A DNA stretch of 64,000 nt. Origin: Cephalotus follicularis. Lineage: Eukaryota > Streptophyta > Magnoliopsida > Oxalidales > Cephalotaceae. The position numbers and the translations under genes were made by a program. Positions 41,283-52,768 of this stretch are shown one piece after another. The stretch's first letter is position 1. Every line of letters starts with the position of its first letter. The notes under the pieces are model-generated. The model was not told the origin of the DNA and made no database searches. It saw only the letters and a program-made list of their open reading frames with translations. Where the stretch lies: assembly GCA_001972305.1 (NCBI GenBank), contig BDDD01000052.1:530143-594142 (forward strand), in the 5' to 3' direction.

Positions 41283-43410
41283 GAGGGACATCCTTTCTAT
41301 GTTTCTAGTTGTTTCATGATGTTGTTGATAACTCATTCAGTTTTCAATTTCCAGTACAGTGAGAGATTTTTAACGGGAATTGTTTCCCTAGCGTCTTTGT
41401 ATGTTTTCCTTGACAGAAGAAAGAGAGAGAAAGAGAGTTTCCTTGCACTAGAGCTCAATTTTCTCCTAAGTGAATTAGTCACTTTCCAAGGAAGGTAACG
41501 AGTACGTGCTCAACCCCACTCCTCGACCTACTATTGTCTATGATGGGAAGTTGAGTGGGTCTGCCCCCAGGTCCTACCTGGATCTCCTTTACACTATTGT
41601 CTATGATGGTGTTTATGTTTTGAGTGTAGCCGAGCACTATGTACATAGCTCCAACCTCCTCGGTCTACTATTGTCTATGATGGGAAGCCGAGCAACACTG
41701 TCCCCAGGTCCTACCTGGATGTCCTTTACACCATTGTCTATGATGTTGTTTAGGGTTTGAGTACAGCGGAGCTAAGTTGCCAGAATAGAGATTAGAGCCT
41801 TCCAGTAAGTCTTCTAGAGGAGGACTTTGTCCTCGACAGTCATGCCATCAGCTCAGATAAGTAAGTAAAGCAAAGAAATAGCAAGCTTAGAGGAGAACCA
41901 TGGGTTCTCGACAGATACTGCCAAGTAGGCTTTAGCCTAGATCAGCTCAGCTCAGGCCACTATAAGTTGGCAACTATATTATGTAAACAGCAAAGCAAAG
42001 AAAAGTAAGTTCCAAGCTAGTATCATCCTTCTTGGCATCTCAGGCCAAGTTGGATCCTCTTCAAGAGCACTTCAGGAAGTCTTTATTTTATTTCAAGTTT
42101 TTCTCTAGCTTTTGTAAGTGTCTTAGAGCATCAGTTAAGCAGAGGAAAGAGTAAGCTTTTCTTTCATGACCTTTGAGCGTTTCCTCATATGTGAGCCATG
42201 ACAATATGTTTGTATAGTTGTTTTTCGCCAATTGGGATCCTTAATCATGTTTATGGCATGCTTTCTTTCAGCACATTCATTTTAAAGAATGTATCAGAGG
42301 ATGCTTTGTTCTCATTCACTTAGTCAGTTGGACTAATCCCCTCACAGATAGGTTTGCAGACCAGCTAGCCGGGGGAGATCCTCCAGCTCAGCAGTAGATA
42401 GCTAAGAAAGGTAGTTTTGAGCTCAGCATCATGGAACGTCAGTTCGGGCGTTTAGCATTGCATAGCATTGGGAATTCTTTGGGTTCCTTTACCCTTCTTT
42501 TCTAGTAGAGTAGCCGAGAGTATATCTTTTATATAGAAAGTCAGATATGTTACTCTTTTGCCTGCCAGGGAAGGCAGTGTATGTTATGCCAAGGATCAAA
42601 ATATGTAATGATTTTATACTTTCAAGAAACTTTATGGATGTTTTGAGTTGGTAGATTTGTTTCTCTTGTGATTTCATGGATATTTTCTGTTTTGAGTTTT
42701 GTGTTCCCAGGTCTGGCCGGGGAGCTAGAGAGTCCTCGGTTAGTATGCCAGAGATGAGCTTAGCGGAGGAGAGTAGTTAAGGCTAAGGTGGATGTTTTAA
42801 GTTTATAGGGTTTTACCCGAGGAGGTAGAGTGTCCTCGGGTAAGGTTGGGCCTTTGGCCTATGACACCGAGAAGGAGCCCTCAGGTCGATGTCAGAGGAG
42901 ACTAGTTAGAAGAAGGCTAGGGACGAGTTACATGTTTTAAGAAATAGTGTTTTAAGTTAAGCTGTGTGTTTTGTGGTTTAGTTTAGATGTGAAGTGCGGA
43001 GGAGAAAAGACCCGAGGTTAAGGAGTGTCCCCGGGCATGTTTTGTCTATAGGTGGTTAAGTGAGCTCGTGAGTTGCACGTGTGTGCTCTCCCCGGGCATG
43101 TTGTTGCGCATTTGGTCCAGGCCTTCTCGTCGGGCTTTTTGCACGATAAGTTAAGTGATCTTGTGAGGAGCACGTGGGTGTTCTCCTCGGGCATAAGAGA
43201 TGCGGCGCGTTTTGGAGCTTGGGTTAAGTTGTACTGGGACACAAGCAGGAGAGGAGTTGGATCCTTTGCCTCGGTTGCCCTGTTAGCTGCTCGCCTAGCC
43301 CAGGCTTTCTCCTCAGGTAGCTTTAGTTTGAGAGGGTTGTTGGCAAGAGGAGCGCCATCCCCGGCAGGACACGTGTCCCATAGTTAGGGCGGGAACGGGT
43401 CCTGACAACA

Positions 43411-43422
43411 TGGCATCAGAGA
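43411..43422 (+). other. Primer binding site of element E
   Basis: TGGCATCAGAGA, three bases after the LTR end. It is one or two bases away from the tRNA-iMet-type site. Confidence 0.7.
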
Positions 43423-43545
43423 GTAAGTTTGCGTTTTCCTTGTGCTTCCTATGTTAGTTAGTGGGGTTTTATGTGGGTTGTATTCATGCATTGCATCTAG
43501 GTTACGACGATATCGTTATACGTTAGTATGTTGTTGTAGAAGACG

Positions 43546-44436
43546 ATGCCGCCTCGGACTCGTAGCGTAGTTTGTGACAGAGGTCGCGGCAGAGGCAGAG
43601 GAAGAACGATCCCTCGCCAGACACTGGAACAAGAAGTTCCTATGGAAGCGCCAGAGGAACAAGTGCATGTGGGAGTTGAAGAGCAGGGAGCGCAGCAAGT
43701 ACCAGAGGAGCCTATCCCAGCAGCACAATCAGTCGCGCGTATGCCTCCGCCAGCACCTACCAGTGTACCTACAGAGATGATGCAGACGATGATGACTTGG
43801 GTCCAATCTATGGGTTTGGCCAGACCTCAACCTCTTCCTGTGGAACGCATGCAACGGTTGGGATCAACATCCTTTGAGGGAACAGTAGACCCCATGGATG
43901 TAGATACGTGGTTGAACCACCTAGAAGAGATCTTCGTTCAGTTGGAGATAGTTGAGGACATGAGGGCAAGGAATGCATGTTTCTTTCTTGCAAGAGGTGC
44001 ACGAAGATGGTGGGATGCTCGTGTAGCTCGGCATGAGATCCTGGCAGAGATCACGTGGGAGAAGTTCAAGAAGGAGTTTAGACAGTACTTCTTCCCACCC
44101 ACTTTCATTAAAGAGAAGAGAAAAGAGTTTTTGTACCTGCGGCAAGGTAATGGGACTGTATCTCAGTACGAGTATCATTTTATGGACTTGTCCCATTTTG
44201 CTCTAGCCCTGGTAGCAGATCAAGAGGAGCGATGTCAGAAGTTTCTTGAGGGCCTTAGACCAGAGATCCGACACATGGTATCCGTTTCCCAGTGGTCGGT
44301 GTTTGGCAACTTGGTGGAGTCCACTAAGAGAGTAGAGTCGAGCTTGGCAGACCAGAGGATGCGTCAAGAGCAAGGACAGAAGAGATCCTCATCTCAATCC
44401 GAGCAAGCAGAGAACCCCTCCAAAGTTCAGAAATAG
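43546..44436 (+). CDS. gag: Element E Gag capsid part
   Basis: Open frame of 296 codons from ATG 43546 (MPPRTRSVVCDRGRGRGRGR). An Arg-Gly-rich N-terminus (~10-22) precedes a Pro/Glu-rich linker. The gypsy capsid (retrotrans_gag) spans ~100-260, with STSFEGTVDPMDVDTWLNH, ARRWWDARVARHEI, TWEKFKKEFRQYFFPPTF and FLEGLRPEIRHMVSV. A stop (TAG after KVQK) splits it from the zinc-knuckle part, which follows in the next 100 bases. It could still yield a capsid without a nucleocapsid. Differs in sequence from element C and F gag. Confidence 0.85.
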   Translation: MPPRTRSVVCDRGRGRGRGRTIPRQTLEQEVPMEAPEEQVHVGVEEQGAQQVPEEPIPAAQSVARMPPPAPTSVPTEMMQTMMTWVQSMGLARPQPLPVERMQRLGSTSFEGTVDPMDVDTWLNHLEEIFVQLEIVEDMRARNACFFLARGARRWWDARVARHEILAEITWEKFKKEFRQYFFPPTFIKEKRKEFLYLRQGNGTVSQYEYHFMDLSHFALALVADQEERCQKFLEGLRPEIRHMVSVSQWSVFGNLVESTKRVESSLADQRMRQEQGQKRSSSQSEQAENPSKVQK

Positions 44437-44919
44437 TGGGGACCTCAGTCCTCAGGCAACGTCTGAGGAGGAGCTTCTTAGTAGACACAGACGGCTCCAG
44501 TTACTAGCAGTGATCATGGGGGTTCTTATCAGAGCAACAAGGTGCCTCAGTGTGAAGTTTATGGCAAGTTGCATTCAGGAGAATGCAAGAAGGGAAGTTT
44601 TTCTTGTTACAGGTTCGGCGAGGAAGGGCACATAAAGAGAGATTGTCCTCGGGAATCTCTTAGTGAAGCGATGACGCCTGCGATAGCACCAGTGAAGAAG
44701 CAGACCACGGGCAATGGTATGACCCAATCATCTCAGCCACCAGAAGCGCAGAGAATGAGTTATACAGCACCCCACACCGGTACAGCCAGAGCTAGTGGTG
44801 GCAGACCTCCAAGCAGACCAGGGGCTATAGCAAGAGTTTACTCCATTCTTATAGGGGCGAATATGACAGCACCAGAGATGCCACCAGGTGAGATCTTGCG
44901 TTCTATGTTTCTCCTTTAG
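44437..44919 (+). pseudogene. gag: Element E Gag nucleocapsid part
   Basis: After three stops (about 44434-44482) a frame at 44542-44919 shows a degenerate CX2C..H half motif (CEVYGKLHSGEC) and a zinc knuckle CYRFGEEGHIKRDC whose second Cys is Phe. The tail runs through ARVYSILIGANMTAPEMPPG and ends at 44917. The RVYS(I/L) phrase normally leads straight into protease; here nothing of protease remains. Confidence 0.8.
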
Positions 44920-45012
44920 TAGGATAAGTTAAGTTATAGTATCTGTTAGTTGAGCATAGTTACAGAGAAGCCAGAGATGATAGAATAGTTTTTCCTAAGG
45001 TTTGACTTCAGG
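44890..45012 (+). other. Intron-like segment between gag and purine tract of element E
   Basis: The gag tail meets CCAG|GTGAGA (44887-44896), a good plant splice donor, and gttt gacttCAG|GA occurs near 45012. The segment between is T-rich in part. Element F has a comparable CCAG|GTATTG (40433) and gatttCAG|GA (40580). Splicing is inference from consensus only. Confidence 0.3.
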
Positions 45013-46880
45013 AATTTTGAGGACAAAATTTCTTAAGGTGGGGAGGATGTAAAGCCGCGTAGCTATTTTGAAGCCTAAGAAAAACTTTTTCTATGGGGTA
45101 TAATTTTTGTTTTATGGGCTTTGGACTTATTTGAGCAAGAGAGGAAAGTTAAGTGTTGATTTTGTTATAAGCCCAAGTGTAAAGTGTGATTAGAAATAGT
45201 TGGAGGACTTTTATCCAAAGCTTGTTGAGGAAGATTCCAATTTTCAAGACTTATTATGGCTTAAGTTGGGATTAGTGTGGAGATATTTTGAGTTTTTGCT
45301 ATCCTTTCTTCTAGCTTCAGCAGGTTAGAGAGTTTTAGAGAGAGAGTGTGTGTTCTAGTTTTCTCCTTCTTTCCATTCTTAGCCCCTGGACCAGTGGGAG
45401 CTTGAAGCGTCCGACCCCAGCAAGAAGAACAAGCGGTCAATGAAAGAAGCAGTCAAGCCAGAGGAAGAGCGTAGCAGAAAAGAAGAGACGTTAGTGTCAC
45501 ACCCCGTTCATAGAGAACGCAACATTAAAGCGGTAAAGGCAATTAACATAAAATACAGCTCATGCGAAAACCATAAAATTTAAAACTTTTAAACAAACGG
45601 TCAGTTGCGGAAGCATAACGAGTTCATAAGCTGTCAACCGTAACGTGCGTCCCATACCGCACGCTACACAAATACAAGTCGTTAAGTTAATCGCCCATAA
45701 AACGGAGCGTGAAATACAGTACAAGTTTGAATTCCTTCAAGAACAGAACCATAATAACAGTACAACTCAAAAGCATAACCATAACAGGTTTGATACACAA
45801 CAGGAGAAGTAAAATCAAGAATACAACAACTGGATCTTCGCCCATGGTAGCTTGGCCGCTCCACGCATCAATCTGAAAGGTAGGGGGTTAGCCTTTGTCC
45901 TCACTCGGCCAAGTCATAACAGTAAATCGGGATCAACATAATGCATGTCATGATATGAATGCATAAATGATGCAGTACAGTGGAGACCCAGTTTATACAT
46001 ACATGAAAAATATATGTATATGTATATCAGTACAGTAAAATATCAGTGATACATATATAAGAAATATACGTATGCAGTAACAGTACAGTGGTAACCTGGC
46101 CAGGGCTACATCATTAAACACAGTAATGTCCGTAAAGGACCAATAAACAGTACAGTACAGTATGTCCGCATAGGACCACAACAACAGTCAGTACAGTATG
46201 TCCGCATAGGACCATGACAACAGTATGTCCACATAGGACTACAACAGGCAGTATGTCCACATAGGACCACAACAACAGTATATAACCCCGCCAACTCCTG
46301 GCCCCACGCTACACTCCCACTCGGGCCCCTACATCAGGCAACCGAGCGAGGCAACAGTACAGTGAGTCACCTAGCCATGCTCCTGGCCCCTAGGTACAAC
46401 CCTGCCACTAGTCATCGATGGCAACCTCCGCCACGCAACTAGTAGCTCAAACACAAACACATAGCAATTCACAGAGCACAGTGAATTCAAACAGTAACAG
46501 TACAGTAAACAGTGATGATCGATTAGATCGACAACAGGCAGTTGTTTTCCCAAAATGTTTCCAAAATGACAACATTTGAAAATAGACATTTGCAGTAGGA
46601 AATATCAATAGACGGTTTCAGTAGTGTAAATTGTTTATCCGTTCCATCGAACATACGTCATTTTATTAATACATATTTTCATACTCAAAACATCCTATTC
46701 CGAGTTCATATATGCATTTCCAAATAACAATACTTATAAATCATCAACAATTCACAATCAGTATACGAACAAGCAATAAACAGTGCATATGTAATGCATA
46801 CATATGCTCAAATGCATCCTAATAGGAATCGAGATCATTTCGTATCATTGGATGAAGAAAACCCCAAACAGTGGCAAATA

Positions 46881-47203
46881 CGTCGACGTCTTTCCCAAAG
46901 GCGTCGATGTCTTTTACGTCAGGCGTTGATGTCCAGGTGTCAGTGTCAGCGCGTTCCTCCACAGAAGGCGTCGATGTCATTTAATACGCGTCGACGCTCA
47001 AGGTCTGGATCCTTGAAACGACAGCGTATTGTTGATGGCGTCGACGCGTTAAGGTAGGAACCTTAGGCATCGACGTCCTCCATGTCTAATTCCAGGTAGG
47101 TAGCCTAGGGCGTCGATGTCTTTCCATGGGCGTCGATCCCTTTCAATCAGTAACAAGGCAAAACTTAAAAGACGTCGACGTTCGTTACAAAGACGTCGAT
47201 GTC
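46881..47203 (-). repeat. TCGA palindrome array in the solo LTR, inner cluster
   Basis: Cores at 46883, 46904, 46926 (TTGA), 46946, 46971, 46991, 47041, 47070, 47113, 47133, 47175 and 47196. Most adjacent spacings are 20-22 bp. The flanks read ACGTCGACGTCTTT or GGCGTCGATGTC, intermediate between the element A type and the Athila type. Confidence 0.9.
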
Positions 47204-47964
47204 CTTTTCAACAGCAGTCGTCTTCTACCTCGCGACTTAACAGACAGTGGCCTTAACAACCCATAATCATGCATAACAACAGGTAGACAAGGCAAGGAGC
47301 TAACATGCAGATACTCAAAACATATCTAGCACATCATAGCATCAATCCAGTAACAATAACATTCCAAGAATCATGCATTTGTACATCCAAAATCATAAAC
47401 CATGCATGGGTATCAAACTCGAATTTACAGTATGGCTTTCCCCTACCTTTTGTTCCAAGTTAGGAACAGGAAGGTCCACCTCTTTTTGTTTCCAACAGGT
47501 CACAGGAGCTCCAAGATCCTTCCCGTTGCTGCACCAGTGGTTCCAAGCTCCAAGCTCTAAGTTCAACAATGGTGGAAATGTTTCCTCTCTTTAGCTCTCT
47601 GTTTTCTCACGCAAGTGTCTCAGCCGAACCAGGGATGAAGAGAGGAAGCGTTATATGCAAGTAGGACCTCTCTCTTTCCTCTCTAATCCATTGCATGAAC
47701 TAACAGTTCCATTTTCCCATCATCCCTCTTTCCCAGTTCTGTCCCGTTTGTTTTGCAGGAACAGGCATTGAAGGTGGCACCATGGCCTGCATGCACACCC
47801 AAGTGTCATGCCCTTCCTTCCACACTGATACATGCATGACTGGTATCACCTAGCATGCACAACACGTATCCATCATGCCCCAAGGCGCCTGCCAAAGGCT
47901 CAAAACCAGACTTCCTTGCACGTTATTTATCAGAAAAGTAACATGCATGGCTTTCGAAGTTAAG

Positions 47965-48080
47965 ACGTCGCCGTCTTTCCAAAGATGTCGATGTCTTCGT
48001 CCGGGTCGATGTGCATGTGCATGCAGCTACGTGCGCCATTCTGCCTCAAAGGCGTCGACGTGATCCAAAAAGGCGTCGAC
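47965..48080 (-). repeat. TCGA palindrome array in the solo LTR, outer cluster
   Basis: Cores near 47968 (TCGC), 47988, 48006, 48055 and 48076. The pair spacings are 18-21 bp. Sites read gacgtcgccgtctttc, gatgtcgatgtctt and ggcgtcgacgtg. Confidence 0.85.
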
Positions 48081-49523
48081 GTGTTTTCCCCAGAACAACG
48101 TCGTTTAAGCCCTTGAGCATTCTTTTAACATTTAACACAACAATTCCACATTATAGAGATAGAAAAACATCACCAAATTGGAAAAATCCATCCTTTATTA
48201 ATTCCACAATTTAAAAGTACAAAGACATTGTGAGATTATAATACATGAAAATCTCGGGTGTTACAGTTAGCGTCCAAGGAAGTAGCAAGAACTGTGAGTG
48301 GGACAACCTTTCATGGTTTCTAATTGTTTCATGATGTTCTTGATAACTCATTCAGTTTTCAATTTCCAGTACAGTGAGAGCTTTTTAACGGGAATTTGTT
48401 TCCCTAGCGTCTCTGTATGTTTTCATTGACAGAAGAAAGAGAGAGAGTTTCCGAGCACTAGAGCTCAAGTTTCTCCAAAATGAATTAGTCACTTTCCAAA
48501 GAAGGTAATGCGTATGTGCTCAACCCCACTCCTCGGCCTACTATTGTCTATGATTGGAAGTTGAGCGAGTCTGCCCCCAGGTCCTACCTGGATCTCCTTT
48601 ACACTACTGTCTATGATGGTGTTTAGGGTTTGAGTGCAGCCGAGCACTATGTACATAGCTCCAACCTCCTTGGTCTACTATTGTCTATGATGGGCAACCA
48701 AGCGAGACTGTCCCTAGGTCCTACCTGGATCTCCTTTAAACTATTGTCTATGATGTTGTTTAGGGTTTGAGTACAGCAGAGCTAAGTTGCCAGAATATAG
48801 ATTAGAGCCTTTCAGTAAGTCTTCTAGAGGAGGACTTTGTCCTCGACAGTCACGCCTTCAGTTCAGCGGAGGACTTTGTCCTCGGCAGTCATGCCATCAG
48901 CTCAGATAAGTAAGTAAAGAAAAGAAATAGCAAGCTCAGAGGAGAACCATTGGTTCTCGACAGATACTGCCAAGCAGGCTTCAGCCTAGATCAGCTCAGC
49001 TCAGGCCACTATAAGTTGGTAACTATATTATGTAAACAGCAAAGCAAAGCATAGCCCCGGGCATGTTTTAAGTTAAGCTGTGCGTTTTGTGGTTTAGTTT
49101 AGATGTGAAGTGAAGAGGAGAATTGACCCGAGGACAAGGAGTGTCCCCGGGCATGTTTTGTCTACAGGCGGTTAAGTGAGCTCGTGAGTTGCACATGTGT
49201 GCTCTCCCCGGGCATGTTGTTGCGCATTTATCCCAAGCCTTCTCCTCGGGATTTTTGCGCGATAAGTTAAGTGATCTTGTGAGGAGCACGTGGGTGTTCT
49301 CCTCGGGCATAAGTGATGCGGCGCGTTTTGGAGCTTGGGTTAAGTTGTGCTAGGACACAAGCAGGAGAGGAGTTGGATCCTCTACCCCGGTTGCCCTGTT
49401 AGCTGCATGTCCAGTCCAGGCTTTCTCCTTGGGCAATTTTAGTTTGAGAGGGTTATTGGCAAGTGGAGCGCCATCCCCGGTAGGACACTTGTCCCATAGT
49501 TAGAGAGGGAACGGGTCCTGACA

Positions 49524-49680
49524 TCCGATAGCTGATCCAGCTTTCCAGAGGGGCTAGTCCGCAGTAATCAATGGCGTTGATGTTATGAGTAGAACTTCTC
49601 TTTCTTTTAGTATCATTTATTTACTTTCATTTCCTATTTGTTTCATGATGATTCCATACTCGTTTAGTTAAAATCCTTTA
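49524..49680 (+). other. Outer repeat between elements E and G
   Basis: Short noncoding stretch that belonged to the older sequence invaded by E and G. No feature seen apart from the two target duplications at its ends (tccga and cttta). Confidence 0.5.
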
Positions 49681-52600
49681 TGTAACGGCCGCATTAATTT
49701 CTGGGTAAATTGATGTTTGGGCTTGGGGGGAATTTTTTTTTCTTTTCTCCGTTGTTGTGGTTGGCTTGGGCTCTTTTCCTTGGGTAAGTGTTACTTTGTC
49801 TTGGGCTTGGTGGAGGCCCAATGTTATATGACGTGGTTAAGAGATAAGAGATTTTTTTTAGTGTCGGGATATGTGCAAAGCTTGCTTAGGAAGCTTGGCA
49901 GTTGACTTTCGACATATATCATATCCATCATATGACGCCTGAAGAAGCATTTGGGAGAGTGGGCTTTCATCTTTCATCTTTTTTCTTCATCTTTCTTTTG
50001 AAGCTTTGAGCGTTGTTTGAGGTTAGAACTTTCTTTCACCCGTCTACGTGTCTAGCAGGTGAGTGTCCTCCGCAGTACGTTTTGGTGCGTCGCATGGTTG
50101 GGGTTGTGACGATCTTTAAGGCCGAGAAGGAGCTTTGCCTTGGTTTTCATGGATGTATGTGGTTCATGCATAGCTTCAGAGATGTTTTTCATGGTGGCTA
50201 AGCATTGTTGTGTGTTGGTCTTGTAGAGGAAGATCTAGGCACGGAGTCCACGCAACAAGGAAGCTAGCTGAGGAAGCTACTGATACTAGTGAGTGGGATG
50301 TTCTTCTTTCTATCAATTGATAACTGAGAGTTTATTGTTTATATGCCTTTCCATGATATTATCTTTGACTAGGATTTCTTCTCCTGTCATCTTGTTGATA
50401 TTGCATGTGAATACTATTGTTTTTGAGCTGAGGGCTCAATGCCTGGGTTGAACTTGTTGTTTCCCCTCCCTTGTTAAGTATTCATGCTTTATTTGATATC
50501 ATGTGTTGTTGTCCTTGGGTACTGGTTACTTGGTTATGTATGGGATTGCTGGCACGAGATGGTCTAAGTGGTGATACACTTACCTCTGAGCCGATGTTCT
50601 CCCTTGTTATCTCGTCATGGGTGGAGCTGAGCGGTGATTCGCTGGCCCCTTGGATGATAATAACGTTATGTGATTGCCGATGAGGTAGCTTCTCAATCGA
50701 GGTTCACCTGGTGTAGTTCTGAGCTTGTGATTGCCAACGGGGGTGGGCTTGCGTATCACCTCGATCGAGGTTCATGTAGTGAGGTGCGCCAACGTATGAT
50801 TGCTAGGGAAGGATTGCTCGTGTAGCCCTTCTATAGATGTTCATACGGTGCTCTGGAAGTGGGTATCTATATGTGTATATGAGGGATGTGTTCAGTCCTG
50901 TATCCCATGACCGCGTTGATGGAACGCCAACGGAGTTTGTTATTTATGCTGCCGAGGTGGTTCCGGCTATGGAAGTGTGTGAGGCTATGTGTGCATAAGC
51001 GTGTTTGGAATGTGCTTGTGATTGATGCAGTACCAGTAGACCCCTTGAGAATTGTTGATCCTTAGAGTTGATCTTTTGTTGATCCTTGGCATGTTCTGAC
51101 ATATAAACTGTTGTTTATCTTCTTTCCTTGAGGTCAGTCATTGAGTTGGTAGCTCTGACGTCTCCTTGGGCCCTCTTTTTTATTGATATCCTTGTATATT
51201 TTCACCCATGCCTTGTTTTGTTGAGCAGTGGATATGGGTTGTCCTTTGGCCCAGTTGGGGTAGGGCATGTTTCTCCTTGGCTCTTGGCACCCCGCTGGAA
51301 GTGGGTTTGCCCAGGATATTCCTTGATCTTACTCACTAGTCAGTTGGACTAATCCCCTCTCAGTTTTGTGTGCAGTGGGAGTGGGGCAGCAGTGTTCTTG
51401 AGATCCACTAAGGATAGCGTTGACAGAGGAAGACGCCGAACGCAGCACCTTAGGATGATTCCTAGGCCATAGACACCTTCATGCATTTGGGGACATTCAT
51501 GGGGTTTTTGTATAGACTTGTTGATGTCTATGTTTTGTAAAACCTTCTTTGTAAACATGTATATGATTCTTTAATGTTGTGCATCCTTGGCGTTTTGCCC
51601 AGGACCGCGTATATAATTCGCTTGTTTTATATAATTGTTGTTATGAGTTGTTTTCCCAGCCCTGACGCTGTTTATGCTAAGTGTTTGGGTGTGCAGCGAC
51701 GACGTATGAGTTCGGGGGTTGTTTGACCCTGGGCAGCAGAGTAGGTCTCCCCAGCCCTGGCCTTGGTAAAACTTCAGTGTTTCTCCCAGGCCCTTTTGTG
51801 CGTGTCACCTCTGTTGAGATGCCAGGGGAGGGGTAGCTATGTTCATGTTTGGTCAAACCCTAGGTTGACTTCATAGCTCGGGTTGGTTGACCCTGAGCTG
51901 AGGTCTGGTGGTGTCCCCGGGTGTTGTCCCCGGGCATGCCGTAGGCGTTAAGTGGGAATTATTAGTTTTCTTTAGTTTTGCCCGACCTACCGACCTCGGA
52001 CCAACTCAGTCCCTGGAGATGTTTTGGTGGGTGACCCCTGGTGGATCCCCTGGGTACCTGGCCGGGGTTAGATTTCATCTCCTTAGTGTAAGTTGAGCAT
52101 TTGGGGGACCCCGGGTAATGGTCCCAATGCTTGGCGGTGTCCCCGAGCCCTTGTGTTGATCCCAGGCTTAGCTTATGTAGCGTTGTCGTTTTCTTGTGCC
52201 CGTGCATAATCTTGTTTGTATGGGTCATGCCCCGGGGAGGACATGCTCGGGGAGGACATGTCTGAAGTGGTCGTCCGATGAGGACAGCCCAGGGATGGTT
52301 TGTCTGGGGAAGGCATGTCTTAGGATGGAGGCGCTGGCCTGGCTTGTGTTACGTCATATTGTGTTGGCATCCCCTGCCCGGGACCCCAATCAAGACGTAG
52401 TGTTACGCTCTCTGCCCTGGTTCCCTCCCCTAGCATGTTCCTTTAGTGGAACGGTGCGTTTGAGCAGTGGGTGTTGTGTGTGTTCTCTTTAGTTAAACGG
52501 TGAGTTTTGGGAATGGTTTATGTAAGGGTTATTTGCAGTTTTACCATTCCTTTTTTGTTCCTTCCTGCTAGGCATATACTTGTTTGTATGCCTTAGGTGC

Positions 52601-52768
52601 GTTTGGCCTGGGGAGCGTGGCTCTCCTCGGCAGCCCGTTTTTAATGCCTGCCCTGGCCTTAGACTTAGCTTTTGTTGTTTGTTGGGGTTTGGTTAGGGGT
52701 CCAGGTGGGGATCCTTCCACCTGGCACGGCCGTCCCCGGGCAGGGGAGTTCGGGAACAGGGCGTGTCA
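49681..52768 (+). mobile_element. Element G: gypsy-type solo LTR
   Basis: 3088 bp starting TGTAACGGCCGC and ending GCGTGTCA, with perfect CTTTA duplications (49676-49680 and 52769-52773). The plan resembles the LTR of element E: gcaaagcttgcttaggaag near 49880, agtcagttggactaatcccctc at 51339 (also 42330), and a ccccgggcat-rich 3' half. No gag, pol or TCGA array is seen. GC content is higher in the 51700-52750 part. Orientation is given from the TG terminus and homology to E. Confidence 0.88.

Larger units (their letters stand above)
35733..43407 (+). repeat. Element E 5' LTR, with element F inserted
   Basis: The LTR proper is 35733-36207 plus 41283-43407. It resembles the right LTR at 45048-49523, with indels. 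The largest is about 1 kb (roughly 42010-42950), present here and missing on the right. The part 41520-41770 contains two ~138-bp tandem units with four ctattgtctatgatg phrases. No palindrome array of the TCGA type is seen in this LTR. Confidence 0.85.
45495..48265 (-). mobile_element. Gypsy solo LTR of the element A family
   Basis: 2771 bp with perfect GTTAG duplications (45490-45494 and 48266-48270). In plus coordinates it starts TGTCACACCCCG and ends CGGGTGTTACA; on the minus strand it begins TGTAACACCCGAG like the element A LTR. Shared blocks include gcggaagcat, ccataccgcac, gttagcctttgtcctcac and ggcaacct.cgccacgcaac. No coding DNA lies inside. It carries two palindrome arrays of the ACGTCGACGT/GCGTCGATGTC type, at 46881-47203 and 47965-48080. 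Confidence 0.94.
35733..49523 (+). mobile_element. Element E: gag-only gypsy-type retrotransposon
   Basis: The left LTR starts TGTAATGCCCC (35733) and ends CCTGACA (43407). The right LTR starts TGTAAAGCC (45048) and ends CCTGACA (49523). Flanks are tccca (35728-35732) and tccga (49524-49528), a 4-of-5 target duplication. The internal part is only 1640 bp: primer site, gag, zinc-knuckle region and purine tract, with no protease, RT or integrase. Such elements are known as terminal-repeat retrotransposons with a GAG domain. They depend on enzymes from elsewhere. The left LTR was later invaded by element F and the right LTR by a solo LTR. Confidence 0.88.
45048..49523 (+). repeat. Element E 3' LTR, with a solo LTR inserted
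   Basis: Preceded by the purine tract aaggtggggagga (45035-45047). The LTR proper is 45048-45494 plus 48271-49523, about 1.7 kb. It contains a local duplication of gaggactttgtcctcg (48830 and 48880) and lacks ~1 kb present in the left LTR. Confidence 0.88.
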
